From Chytridium lagenaria (taxonomy: Eukaryota > Chytridiomycota > Chytridiomycetes > Chytridiales > Chytridiaceae), in contig JAHLKC010000074.1 in the NCBI GenBank assembly GCA_025449115.1, forward strand, positions 62,001-126,000: 64,000 bases of DNA, read 5' to 3'. Below the pieces are notes generated by a model. That model searched no databases. It was not told the origin of the DNA and saw only the letters and a list, made by a program, of their open reading frames with translations. Of this stretch, positions 44,229 through 56,120 are shown in pieces (positions within the stretch are counted from its first letter, which is position 1; each line of letters opens with the position of its first letter). The position numbers and the translations under genes were made by a program.

Positions 44229-46864
44229 ATGGCAGCGACATCAGCAACGAAAAAGAAGGTATCCTACTACTACCACTGTGAGTATGAATAATATTTTTTT
44301 TATTCTTTACATTCTGTCTGGTCCTTTTTTGCATGACCATCCTTCTTTCATCCATAATCTTCATCTGACCATCAACCATTTCCCATTTCGATCCATCCTG
44401 CACATTTTACACCCAAATTTTACTGCTGCTTGAACTACTATCTTTTCTTATTGTTTAATTACTCTTTTCAAACGGCATCGTATCCACAGCGGACATTGGA
44501 AATTACCATTATGGCCCGCAACATCCAATGAAGGTATTTACTTGACTCCTTGTATTTGGTAGTTTATTTTATGGAATTTTATTCGGGGACATGCCATGAA
44601 ATTTATATTTACTTTCTTACTATGCTTGCTTCTGTTACAGTTGTCTAACGCGAGATCAATTTGCTTTTCCTCACAAAACAGCCGCAGAGAATACGGATGA
44701 CGCACAATCTTATCGTTAACTATGGTCTATATAAACATTTAGAGATTAATGTGAGTGCCATCGTTCTTTCTTTTTTTAAAAAATATATGACCTTCTGTGT
44801 TTTTGGGAATTTAGTACTTTATCCCGTTTTTGTTTCTTCCTCTCGCATGCACTTTCTCCTCTGTTTCGACTATTTCCAGGTTCTTTGATTTGATAATGAT
44901 ATCGTGAATTTTTAGAGGCCGACCGCCGCAACTGTCCAAGAAATGACCAAGTTCCATTCGGATGATTACGTGGAATTTCTTAAAAGGGTCACTCCAGACA
45001 ATATCGAGGAGGTAACAAAGTATCAGCAGAAATGTGAGTAAAGGTGGATTGTTTGATCGGAATTAATCGATTTGTGACTCAATGTTAACTTTATTTAACT
45101 GGATTAGTTAATGTTGGAGAGGATTGTCCGGTATTTGATGGGATGTTTGAATTCTGTTCCTTATCTGCAGGTATATTGTGAAAAGCTACCTTTTTCAGAT
45201 TCCTTCTTCTTATTGGCTCTAAATCTTTCTCAAACATGCTAATTCCCTTAAAAGGCGGGTCTATGTGTAAGTTCGAAATTCTTCCCTTTTTTACATTTTT
45301 TATGTACGCTATAATTAGCTAACTGTTAATAAAAGCTGGTGCTATGAAGTTAAATCGTGGAGATGCCGACATCGCCATCAACTGGGGTGGTGGTCTTCAC
45401 CACGCTAAAAAATCAGAAGCATCAGGGTTTTGCTATATCAACGATATTGTTCTTGGTATCTTGGAACTTCTAAGGTACTAAGCAAACATTAGATTATCCC
45501 TAATTTTTGAAAAGAGTCTATTCGCGTGTTCTTTATATCGATATTGATATTCACCATGGAGACGGTGTTGAGGAGCATTTTATTCAACAGATCGGGTTAT
45601 GACCGTTAGTTTTCATAAGTATGGAGAATACTTCCCGGGAACTGGGGATATTAACGTACGTGGATCTTCGCACTTTTTCCCCTGTGTTTTCGTGTCATTG
45701 TGTTGTTCTTTTTATAATTTTATTTGCAGGATACCGGATACGGACGGGGAAGAAATTATTCTTTAAACTTTCCGTTAAAGGATGGAATTGATGATGAATC
45801 ATATCGGAGTATATTCTGCCCGGTTTGTGCATTTTCTTAGCTGTTACATTCTTGTTGAAAAAATAGGAGATTATGTTGCTAATTGCTAATTGAATAGGTT
45901 ATGCAACATGTGATGAATTGGTACCGTCCTGGCGTGGTTGTGCTTCAATGCGGCGCAGATTCTCTTGCAGGAGATCGTTTGGGCTGCTTTAATCTTTCTA
46001 TGAAAGGTCAGTCACATGTGTTTCTTCGTGATGCTTGGTCTTTGGCTGCGCATTTGGTCTTAACATACATTGTTTTCTTTCATGTAGGACATGCTATGGC
46101 CCTTGAGTATATGATGAAGTTTGATGTCCCAATTCTTCTTCTTGGTGGTGGAGGATACACTATTCGGAATGTAGCCAGAGCTTGGACTTACGAAACGGCC
46201 GTGTCAGTTGGTCAAGAATTGCCAGCAGGTATGTGTTTTTTCACGTTTAGAGGCAAGGATTGTAACATTTTTTCTGTGTAGAAATTCCGTACAATGATTA
46301 CTTTCAATATTTCGGTAAGAGTTCATTCCTTTTTTCGGACCTGCGCAGTGAAGTGTGTATTTACTTTAATATATTTAAAGGTCCCGACTTCCGGCTTGAC
46401 GTTCCCAGCAGCAATATGGAGAATTTGAACAGTAGAGAATATCTTGAGAAGATTAAGTAAGTTTCTTTCCACAATATTAAGCACAAATGGTATCGCGCTT
46501 TAACAATTGACACATTCATTCATCTAGGGTGAAGATTATAGAAAATCTTCGTAATGTGGCGCATGCACCAAGTGTCCAAATGCAAGGTAAGATCTTCAAG
46601 TACTTTTTTTTCATTGTCTCACATTATCTTGTTCATCAGAGGTACCAAGAGACATGTTTTCCGATGACGAAGAAGATGAAGATGTCAACAAAGATATCCG
46701 GATTACGCGTAAGCTCCTCCCCAACTTCCTCAGTGTTCTTATCTCACCATTTATAAGAATCCATGTCCGACAAACGTCGCGTGCCCATCGGCGAACTTTC
46801 AGATTCGGAGGACGAGGGTGAAAACCGGCGTGATCAAATGAGCTATGAGGAAGCCAATCCTTGA
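44229..46864 (+). CDS. RPD3: class I histone deacetylase (Rpd3/HDAC1-2 type)
   Basis: Zinc-dependent lysine deacetylase of the Rpd3/HDAC1 class, acting on histones in nuclear corepressor complexes. Exon 1 begins [16 protein letters not shown]. Then come [57 protein letters not shown] and [16 protein letters not shown] (catalytic His pair). [12 protein letters not shown] and [14 protein letters not shown] hold the zinc ligands; [17 protein letters not shown] holds the catalytic Tyr; [31 protein letters not shown] and an acidic tail ([21 protein letters not shown]) follow. About ten introns of 50-130 bases separate these, including a very small exon around 45257-45268 (GGSM). One T is missing near 45585 ([13 protein letters not shown]). 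The C-terminal tail is shorter than in animal HDAC1. All catalytic residues are present. Confidence 0.96.
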
Positions 46865-47270
46865 TAAGTCGTTGACGACATTCCCCCCAATTGCACCTAA
46901 TATGCGTATTGTATTTTTTCTTTCCCCGGCCCCGCCTCCAAAACGACACAACTTGTTTGATAGATATCGATCGTATCCTGTGGTTACCCCTTCCCCTTGA
47001 TAGTGGAATTTTCTTTTGCCCAATTTTTTCTTCTTTCTCACCTCCGATTCTATAAAATCCCGATCTGTCCTTTATGGCTTTGTTTAAAGGTGAAGCGATC
47101 GGTATATTTTGTCTTATGAGTTTTGAGAAAAGAGCTATATTATATAGAGTTTTGTTAATATGTTGTAAAAAAAATGAGTCGCGACAACGCAAAAAAAAAG
47201 AGTCCGGATGGCTAATCTACGTGATAGTTGTGTCCAACCTGTCAGAACTTGGATGCTCTACGAAGCAATG
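46865..47270. other. 3'-3' intergenic region
   Basis: Spacer between the convergent HDAC and CLYBL genes, with T-rich and A-rich runs. The minus-strand frame over the HDAC 3' end is antisense of that gene. Confidence 0.5.
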
Positions 47271-48766
47271 CTAAGCTTTCCGTTGAGCCAATATCTTGAG
47301 TGCCCACTTGACCACAGGCTGTTAAAAAATGACAAGAATAGTATATATGCAAAAAGCGTTAGTGAGTGTTTCGAGAAGAACGAAAGGAACATACCATGTC
47401 TATCATCTTCCCGTCTAAATTGAAGGCGCCCTTTCCTTCCTTCTTGTAAGCCTCGTAGCCATCAATGATCTGGAAGAATATAAGTTTAAAACGAATTGCT
47501 CAAACAAGTGAAGGTAAAAGGGTGAGAATAATAAAAAGGTTCGTTTGGCAAAAACAAATATTGTTGTAAAATGTATATAACTCACCCTCTGTGCATATTG
47601 AATAAGCTCCCGTAGAAGGAGAGAATGCAGCTTGGATGATCGAGCCTCGAAAAAGTTTATTTTTTTAGGAGATGAGGAAGAGGATGGGATGGAGAATGGG
47701 TTAAGTAGATTTGAAGCTTACATTGTGCCGGATGAATTGCCTGTTTTCCAGTGAATCCAAACGACCTCCCTTCATTACACTCCTCCTTCAGAACATCTTC
47801 CTTCTTAAACTCCACACAGACTAAATCAATAGCCTGCAACCCATACGCCTTCGCAACGGTCACAATTTTCTGTCTCGCAAACACCATCTCCTGTCTTCCC
47901 GGCGACCTAATTAAACCCACATCCGCACAATAATCTTCAGCCGCGAAAACCAATGAATCAACACGATCACTACATGTTGCGATTTTCTCGGCGTTGACGA
48001 CACCTTGTGCGCTTTCAATAGAGGCGAGGAGTTTGAGTTTAGAGAGAGCCGGGTTTATGGAAAGGTGTCGGTGAATGGCTTCTTCGACGAAATGGATGTC
48101 GGAGGCGGAGTTGACTTTTGGTATAAGAATGCTTTGGAGGTTGGGAAGTGGGAGGATGGCGTCGAGATCTTGCTTGCCGATAAAATTGTTGCCATTTATG
48201 CGGACGCAGCGTTTCGTAGTTGGATTTGGGAAGGATTGTTTGGAGGGTGTGGTGGATTTGTTCACGGGCAATGTCCTGCAGTGAAATGCTTTTGATTAAT
48301 GGACATCAATCGCGTAAATCATATATTCAAAAAAACGCTTTACTCCACCAAAAGCTGAACTTTACAGTTTATACATAAAACTGAGAAATTGCATCCATCA
48401 ACGATACTATAGCTACAACACCAAAAGTAAACAAAAAAGGAAAAAGAAACAAACGAGATTGATAGTAACCTTTTGCTGGTACGTGACGGAATCTTCCAAA
48501 TCAAACACTACACAATCAACTTGATCTGCTGTTAACTGCAACGCTTTCTTGACCTTGCGCTCATCACTGCCGGGTATGTACAGGATGGATCTCCGCATCC
48601 TTGTTTCAACATTGCTGTCGGAGGAGAGATAGCGACTGTGCAGAAATGTTGAAGAACGATGAAAAACGTGAGCAATTGGAGATCTAGGTGATAAAATGGT
48701 TCCATTGATACATCGATGGGGACCGATGCGCTGGAGCGCGATGGAGGGGCCATGTAATGCTGGCAT
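47271..48766 (-). CDS. CLYBL: citramalyl-CoA lyase (CLYBL, CitE/HpcH-like), mitochondrial
   Basis: HpcH/HpaI-aldolase-family lyase like human CLYBL, which cleaves citramalyl-CoA to acetyl-CoA and pyruvate in mitochondria. Exon 1 (48766-48470) has a Ser/Arg/His-rich targeting peptide followed by MRRSILYIPGSDERKVKKAL and VDCVVFDLEDSVTYQQK. Exon 2 (from 48275) has DIAREQIHHTLQTI, RCVRINGNNFIGKQDLD, SILIPKVNSASDI, LLASIESAQGVVN, LVFAAEDYCADVG, ARQKIVTVAKAYGLQAIDLV and GFTGKQAIHPAQ. Later exons give IIQAAFSPS, RELIQYAQRIIDGYEAYKKE, GKGAFNLDGKMIDMP and VVKWALKILAQRKA (stop 47271-47273). The acidic metal ligands (DLED, ASIES, AAEDY) are in place. Two one-base shifts are seen (near 48225 and 47615). 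Confidence 0.92.
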
Positions 48767-49271
48767 GCTAGCAAATTTTTTGGAAAACCATCAATACTTG
48801 ACAGAGATGAGTTACGCCCATCGCTCTTATCTAACGTTCTACCGGTTTTACGATTCTCCCATCCCTAATGACGAGCTCATGAAAAGTAGCATCGATTAAC
48901 CTGCGCATGGTTAACAGTAAAACCTACCTCGCAATTACATCTCTTCCAATAGCAAAATCCTGATAACTGGCATCTCGAGTATCTTGTAATAGTGTGCAAC
49001 GCTTTTAGTCTTAGTATGGGAAGCTCTTCTCAAGGCCGCAAAAGCGAATATCGCGATGCTGTTCAGGGGCCGCGTGATGAAGCAAGATTTCAATGGGTCG
49101 TGAAAAGGGCTATTGAATAATATTATACTTTTCTTGAGTCAATAGATAATTGGCTTTGCAATCTTCTCCGGCGCATTGCTTGCTATGGACACCGTCCTTC
49201 AACCCAACCGTCTCTTTACTGCAGAATTAGTGTAGATATCTATTAACTTCGCAAAAATTGACATTCCAAAT
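48767..49271. other. divergent intergenic region
   Basis: About 500 bases between the divergent CLYBL and Clr2-like genes. No feature other than presumed promoters. Confidence 0.45.
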
Positions 49272-52197
49272 GCCAACCATTCAACCACCAGCCATCTCAG
49301 ACGGCCGCAGTAAAACCCACCCTCGCGAGACAGAGCTGGTAGAGAAGCCTAGTGGGTTTTGGGTAGAGATACCGATACAGATTTGAAGAGCATTCGGTGG
49401 AGGTCGGCCTTTGGTGAGGTTTTTACGCAGCGCAAATAGCGTTGAATCCAGATAAAGGCATTTTTGCGAAATACCGACTGGAGGACAGGGATGGGGTGAA
49501 GCAGAAGGTTCTGGTACCGCTGCATGAGGTGGCGATGACACAACCCAATGATCATCAAACAATTATATGGAAGTTGGCGGAGAAGGTGGAGACCATTTTT
49601 AAGAATAGGGCGCGGCATGATATGGTAAGATTATCGTTGTCTTGATGAGACTCTGAAGACTTTATTTAAAGATTATGGCTACTTTTCCAAGCGGCTATAA
49701 GTTTTACCATTATTTGGTGAGTTTTGAAGATTTATACAGTTAGATGCTGACGCAATCGTAGTTTGAAACCAAAGCCCAGAAAGAGGCACGGCTGAATGGA
49801 CAAGCTTCTAAAGGCAAGGCCAAGAATAAAGAGTTAGTGTTATTTCACTTCTGTATCTAAGTATTTCTCACAGATTTACCTCGAATGGATCGTTTTTTAT
49901 CGAAAAGATCCATACCTTCTCGGTCATCCATCTGGCACCTCAAACAGATTTCGATCAACAAATGAGATGAAGCCTCACATTATTTGGCTTGCCTACGGAC
50001 TTTACGCAACAAAGAACGTGCAAGTCCCAAAATCTGACGTAGAATGGACCTGTCGAGATTTTGCCTTATGCCCTTGCGGACTCTGCCCAAAATTCTTGTC
50101 AAAGTATGAGACAAATTTCATGGATCCATTGAGAAGCCGGATGGTACTAGGCGCGAATGAAGAATTCAGGTTTTTAACGAAGTCGAACCCCGCCCTGTTT
50201 CGACTGTTTGAGCGAGGCTTCCTTCGCATCAAGATTTCTCGTGATGGTAGCATTGAGTTGGCTGATCCTGTTCCTACCAAGCTAGCTTTATCACAATCGA
50301 AATCAAAAATCGTAAATCAGGAAGGCATTACTTATTGGCCTGTTGAAATAACCGGAAGGAAACTGGTTCTTGATGGAACTGCAGTGAAGCTCGGGTCGAA
50401 GGAAGGTCGAAGAAGCTTATAGGCGATAGAAGGGGTTCAGAAGATCAGGATGGTTCAGATGATGTTGGTTCCTGGCTATTTGAGAACTCCATGGCACTTT
50501 ACACCGTATGCTTTTGGGGAATTTTGAGGATGGCCCTATGGAATTTACCGATGTTCATACAAGCTGCCTTTGTCCTTTTCTCGAAGTCCTACCGAGGCAA
50601 TACGAATTGCCTTTTCCGAGTTATATTGCCCCAAAACCATGACATATTTGGCAAAGAAAAGAAAAGAGGTTTGCTGATTTGCCCTTCCAAAAGTATTTGA
50701 CGAAGCTCTTACCAATATTCTTCTTGTCTATTAAGGGATTGGACGAAATTAAGAAATCGGCTAGCAAATGGAAAAAGTTAAACTCACATGCCATACTTTT
50801 CGGAAACGAGGTCATCCGTATTGGCGATGTTTTACGTCAACGAAGAGCAAATGACAGTGGACCTCTAAAGTCTATTGTTGCAAGACAGTTCGTCTTTAGA
50901 CCTGATGAGCCCGACTTTTTAGTTAGTGGGGCTCAATGGACATTGGACAATCGTTCAGCATCACATGTGCAAGGTTTGGAACGCGAATGGCAGCGTGGTT
51001 GCCTGTTCAAGATTTTGTGAGACTAGAATAAGAGCCGGCAAAACAACTCTTGTCAGGATGCATAAGATTTTGGGACGTCGCTATCCTATCAACGCACCAG
51101 GGCTAAAGGCCTCAACATATCTCGGCGCATCCATTTGGCAGGATTGGCATAATATTGAAAACATGCAGATGCTATACTTTTGGGCTATCCGGAAGGGGCA
51201 AGAAACCTTCAAAACGTGCCATTAAAGATGGATGATAGTGATTTATCTTGGAATGGAGAGGGAAGACATTTATTGACAGGGAGGCCGAGGATGGCGATTG
51301 AGGCAGTGCCGACTTTAAAACCGCGGGTCACTAAACGTCAGCATTACCATGAAGAAGATGACGATGATGATGAGTATATTCCGCGGAAAAAATCAAGGCG
51401 GATTCTTGAAGATGACGATGATGAGCCTAATGATCCGAGGTATAACTATTTTGTATATTTTTTAAATATCGTTGCTTCCGTGGCTCATTTTGATATACTG
51501 CTGTGTTGCTTTCGTTTTTTATAGACCCGTTGTGGCTTCGACGAGTGGAAGTTTTGTAAACAGTAAGGCTTCCGCCAGCACATCGAGTGAAAAGGTTTTC
51601 GCGGAAGAGTCAGATGATGAAGTCCCATTAGCGAGAATTAAAGGCAACGGGATTGGCTCTAATATTAATTTCGGGTCTTCCGAATTGGCATATAACACCG
51701 CCGCCACGAATCTTTCCGACGCTCAAGCTCAGAATTGGAAGGTTGTTAAACTGGAAGATGCCGATGCCGCGGATCTTCCTGAAGCTCAAAATGGGACTTT
51801 GAAGGCAGTGAAAGTAGAGGACGAAGATGCCAATATAACCACCCCCGATTCTCAAAGCCATCTTGTTCCAAGTGAGACACTTGAAGACGGCGGTAGTTTC
51901 ATTCCAGCTAACGTCAACGACGAGGACTTGCTTTTCTCTGCTTCGCCGTCCCTTGATGGTTCAGAGGATGAGATTGTGCCGCTTGAGGATTATGGTGACT
52001 TTGATGACATGGACCTTGTCACGGATGATTCTGATGACGATGAACCAGTGCCAAACTTACCTATCTGTGTCGGGCCGAATTACAAAAAGTATGGCGTCGC
52101 TACATTCGTGTCGTGGGCGGACAAGGAGGCGAAAGAGATTTTCCCAGAGTATTATCAACTCGCCAAATATGATGTGGAAGACTTTTGGAGGGAGTGA
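49272..52197 (+). CDS. Clr2-like transcriptional silencing protein
   Basis: Resembles the fungal cryptic loci regulator 2 family; fission yeast Clr2 is a subunit of the SHREC silencing complex. Near the start it reads PAISDGRSKTHPRETE and LNPDKGIFAKYRLEDRDG. The Clr2 N-terminal domain is suggested by KPHIIWLAYGLY and a Cys cluster CRDFALCPCGLCPKF (49970-50090). A middle block has GITYWPVEITGRKL and YLRTPWHFTPYAFGEF. The Clr2 C-terminal domain is suggested by HAILFGNEVIRIGDVLRQR, IVARQFVFRPDEPDFLV and RMHKILGRRYPINAPG. The tail (51340-52150) is acidic with EEDDDDDEYIPRKKSRR, SDDEVPLARI and many SP sites, ending EYYQLAKYDVEDFWRE. Several single-base shifts (for example near 50520, 50640, 49940) break the frame. 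Family call rests on pattern order rather than alignment. Confidence 0.65.
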
Positions 52198-52830
52198 TGT
52201 GGTCGAAATGTTATTTTGATGAGGTGTTTGTATCTGTGTCGAATCTCATTTATGTACAGTAACTGTTCATCCTAGAATGTATTATCACAGTTTTCTATTT
52301 AAAACCATCAGTGTTATATAACGTACATGTGTATGAATGAAATGAATGAAAACAATCGAAACGCAGCAAATGAAAAGGTAACAATGTTCTAGACAACGCA
52401 TCATCATCGAATTAAGAAAGGGAATGGTGGGTGAGTCTAGCATGGTTGAAAATAATCCACGAAAGGAGAAGGCTTCAGCTTTTCGATATGAAATGGAGAA
52501 CAATTGAGATGCCGAAAGGTCTATCAAGCATTTGATGGACTGAAATAAGGGAGTCGTCACCATAAAAAGGTCTCAATATTGATGGCACTTCTTTTAAACA
52601 CAGAAAGGATGATAAAGAGAAATTCGCACAAGTAAATGGCAGCTGTAACTCTAACGGTTCTAAAGAAACGATTCTCATTTAAAACGATCCAAGGATCTTG
52701 GAATTTCATTCACATTTGCGTAATTAGAGGCAAAGCCGTAGTTCGAAAAGACGAAAGATTTATAATAAAAGAGGTTTTACAAATCGCCTCCATCCACCAC
52801 GACAAGAGATAAGCTGCCAATTTCGGAGCT
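52198..52830. other. 3'-3' intergenic region with exon relic
   Basis: Spacer between the convergent Clr2-like and glutathione-transferase genes. It holds a short duplicate of the transferase start region (see the pseudogene entry) and otherwise nothing recognisable. Confidence 0.5.
52405..52455 (-). pseudogene. relic of the glutathione-transferase first exon
   Basis: On the minus strand, TCAACCATGCTAGACTCACC and the following CACCAT match the start of the nearby transferase gene (TCAACCATGCCAGACTCACC, then CACCAT, at 54190-54160). The translated piece MLDSPTIPF parallels MPDSPTIT. Similarity fades after about 35 bases, and no further exon follows. Probably a truncated duplicate. Confidence 0.5.
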
Positions 52831-54180
52831 TTACTTCTTCTCCTCTTCGTGCTGCTTAAGGATCCACTTTGTGGCCTCAGCGGCACGCTTCGCCTTCTCC
52901 TCTTCAGAAAGCTTGCTCTTGAATCCATCCTCAATAACGGTACTAGGAGTAGGAACGTCTGAAAAAGAAAGGCGGAATTGGTTATAAAAAAATAAGTAGA
53001 GACCGAAATATAAGTGAGTGAATTGAAAGGTAAATCAAGTGACAAGAAACGCGATCAAAAGCGAATTAAAGGGAAAGATCAGACGGCATCAAAGAAAACG
53101 GGCCAACCAATAAACACATCGCAGCCAGCAAAGAGTCGAAAAGGAAACAAACTGAGAAACGGCAAAAGAAAAAAACGTGAAGAGATGCAAGGAAAAAACT
53201 AAAAAACAAAAAAACAAAGACATAATCATAATCACTCACTAATTCCCTTCCTAACCGCCGGTCGCTCCGAAACCCTAAACAGCCACTTCTCCAACAATGG
53301 CGTCTCATCCATGTTCACACCAGCCCAATCGTAGGCGGCAACCCATCCAAAGATCGCGATATCGGCAATCGAATATTCACCAGCAATGAATTCCCTTCCA
53401 TCCGATAAGACGCGTTCAAGGGTCTTGAACAAACGCACGGTCTCATCATAATAGCGCTTGATGGCGTAAGGGATCTTTTCGGGGGCGTAGCGGTTGACTA
53501 GGAAAGAGGGGAAGGTGTTTAGATGGGTATATGGGGATCGGGTGACTTACAGTGGTTCAGTTGTCCTTGCATTGGTCCAAGGCCACCCATCTGGTACGCG
53601 TTAAATGTAATGTAGGACTGAAAACAGTTACCTGCCACATAAGCCATTGGATGGCTTCAGACTTTTTGTTGGGGTCTGCAGAGAGGATCTTGTGGTCAGG
53701 GTCGTAGTGTTCAGCAAGGTAGAGGAGCATAGCGCCGCTCTCAAAGACGTTAAAGTCACCACGGGCGTGCTAATGAGGAGTGAGAATTACAGAGTTGAAG
53801 AGATAGAGGATCTTACGTCAACCATGGCGGGGATGCGACCGTTAGGGTTGATTCTAGTTAAGAGGGTTTAGAGAAAATGACGGATGAGGATGATATTTAC
53901 TTGAGGAACCATTCTTGCTTCTGTTCCAATGAGCTGAAGTCGATTTTCTTGACCTTTTGTTGGAGGTGGTGAGTGTTGGAAGGGCGGTAGGGAGGTGTGA
54001 GAAAGGATGTACTTACAGCGTAGTTGATGCCAAGCTCCTCAAGAGCGATACTAGCCTTCCATCCGTTGGGGGTTCCTATCGAAACATGCGCATGCATGAG
54101 AATCGTATGTACAGACAAAAGGGATGGAGGATAAGATGCTCACCGACGGTGTAGAGGGTGATGGTGGGTGAGTCTGGCAT
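52831..54180 (-). CDS. glutathione S-transferase, Ure2/YfcG-like
   Basis: Cytosolic glutathione transferase or glutathione-dependent disulfide reductase of the bacterial YfcG and fungal Ure2-like type. Exons in order give MPDSPTITLYTVG, TPNGWKASIALEELGINYA, KKIDFSSLEQKQEWFLK, then INPNGRIPAMVDH, FESGAMLLYLAEHYDPD, KKSEAIQWLMWQMGGLGPMQ, RYAPEKIPYAIKRYYDETVR, EFIAGEYSIADIAIFGWVA and a C-terminal exon ending SEEEKAKRAAEATKWI and a Lys/Glu tail. The TPNGWK start, the NPNGRIPA cis-proline motif and the ESGAMLLYLAE motif for glutathione gamma-Glu binding are the family signature. Seven or so exons; introns of 50-120 bases. The frame is intact. Start at 54180, stop at 52831-52833. Confidence 0.93.
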
Positions 54181-54681
54181 GGTTGAGAAGGTGCTAGGTA
54201 TGGATTTGAAATTGACTGAAATAAATAGTAAAATAATGTCTTCAATTTAAAGTTGCATTATTCAGCCGATCGCGTCAAGCGTACGACGTGGTGGAGTTTG
54301 TCCGATGTTGGGACGTGGTTAAACAGTCTTGCTGTTGTCTCTCAGTTTGAAGCACATTAAGAGCTTACCTTGACGAAATACATTCTTTCACGATATTTCG
54401 AACCCCAAATTACACCATCAAATCAGTTTGATGATAGAAAGGACACAAAAAAAAGGGACATGAATATGTATGGCTTAATGGTGATAAAAAAGGTGTCGAT
54501 CGTTTCTTCTCAAAAAACCACATATAAATACTAAAACAAAAAAAAAAACTGCACGCCATATAAGAGAAATGGGCGCCGCATTATATAAATGTGAATTGCG
54601 AGATATAAAAAAATAAATTGCACATTCACGACCACCAACTACACGACCCTCAACTCTCCCATTACCTCACCCACCTCAGTC
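54181..54681. other. intergenic
   Basis: About 500 A/T-rich bases between the 3' end of ZCCHC9 and the start of the glutathione transferase, both on the minus strand. No other feature. Confidence 0.5.
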
Positions 54682-55849
54682 TCAAAATTTAACCACCTTC
54701 TTCTTCTTCACAGCCACCACCTTCTTCACCTCCCCAGGCACAACCCCCTCCTCCACAACCCTCTCCCCCCGTTTCCTCATCTCCTTCTCCTCCTGCATCT
54801 TCATCAACGCCAAAAACACATCATCATCATCCCCTCCCTGTTCCCCATCCATGAGTCCCAACTCCACACCCCCAGCCTCAAGTCGATTCGGTTTACAATC
54901 TTTGGCCAGGTGTCGCACTGATTGGCAGTATCGACAACCACCCCCGTGTGGGTAGAGACCGCGGTCGTTTTGGGGGCAGGCGGAGGAGAGATGGCCGACG
55001 GATTTGCAGATGAAACAGGTGGCAAAGGGGTAAGGGTTTGCTGTGGGGGAGGATTAATACATTGACGAGGAAATGAAAGTAAAACAGTGAAAGAAAACGG
55101 AGCGTGAGAGTATTCGAATGATATGAACACTCTGACTCTCAACCAAAAATCGTTTAAAAACTCTAAGAAATAAAAAACGCCAAGCAGAAACGACCATCAT
55201 ATGAGACATGAAAAGACCGACATACCTGGATCCACCCTCTTCTTACACTCACTCGACCCATGTTCAACAGACCCACATCTATAACAAATCCCTTCCTCCT
55301 TTTTCTCCCCTCCCTCCTGCGAATTCGGACAACTCTTAATCGAATGTCCTTTCCCTCTACACAAAAAGCAAATCTAAACCCAAAAAAAAAAGACAAGTCA
55401 GTTATCGTTTTTAGAAAAGGCATATCTACCGTATTCCTCTCCTTCTGTCTCTGTCGTCTTGATCGTCGTTTCTCAAGCTCAGCAGCTAAAATAATCAAAA
55501 AAAGTGTCAAGGAAGAAGGGGTTCTTTACCTTCTTTATCGAGCTTGATCATGGCGGATTCTTCAGCAAGTTTGGTTTTAGTGTCCACTACATTGTTTTTG
55601 GATTTATGACGGTTTCGCTTTTTTGGGTTCATCCGCTCCACCATCCACTGTGGGTGCATCTCCTTCGTCATCTCGTTTCCGTTTCTCAGTGTCCTGTTGA
55701 GGTAGTGTGGTGGTGGTGGAAGGAGCAGGGGTATGTGGAGCAGAGGCGGGGGGAATGTTGGCTCGGTTTTTAGGGATGATGGCTTCAACGTCCCATCCTG
55801 TTGATGCTTCGACGTGAGTCTTGCGTGCCATCTTGGTGAACCTCGTCAT
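54682..55849 (-). CDS. ZCCHC9: zinc-finger CCHC domain protein 9 (four zinc knuckles)
   Basis: RNA-binding CCHC protein like animal ZCCHC9, which is nucleolar. Start MTRFTKMARKTHVEASTGW at 55849, as in ZCCHC9 where a short MTRW start is followed by a Trp. A Pro/Thr-rich linker and basic region (KRKRDDEGD, KRNRHKSKNN, EKRRSRRQRQKE) follow. Four C-x2-C-x4-H-x4-C knuckles are seen: CFLCRGKGHSIKSC, CYRCGSVEHGSSEC, CFICKSVGHLSSAC and CRYCQSVRHLAKDC, with RGLYPHGGG between the third and fourth. The protein ends VKKKKVVKF at 54682, like the VVNF end of ZCCHC9. Introns at about 55025-55205, 55375-55430 and 55485-55530. One base shift near 55610 at an A-run. Confidence 0.9.
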
Positions 55850-55867
55850 GGTAAAAGATTTGTCTGA

Positions 55868-55902
<35 letters not shown>

Positions 55903-56120
55903 GTCACCCATCATCAATACCATCAAGACAACTACAGCACATTTGTTGATGCGTAAAAACATGTTATGAGCGTGTAATCTATTACATAAAAATCCCCCAT
56001 CAAGCGATTCAGCATCATGTACCCAACTTCATTTTCACCCTCTCCCTACTAACAAACAATGCCCCCACAAAAGCTCATACCCCAAACCCACCCAAACCGC
56101 CCCTACCTTCCCACATTCAT
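55850..56120. other. short intergenic region with poly-A tract
   Basis: Includes a run of 32 A residues (55869-55900), which on the coding strand of ZCCHC9 is a poly-T tract directly upstream of the start codon. Such a tract could be a nucleosome-poor promoter element or a retro-insertion trace. Confidence 0.5.
55869..55900. repeat. poly(A) homopolymer, 32 bases
   Basis: Uninterrupted run of 32 A on the plus strand. True length is uncertain in long-read or short-read data. Confidence 0.9.
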
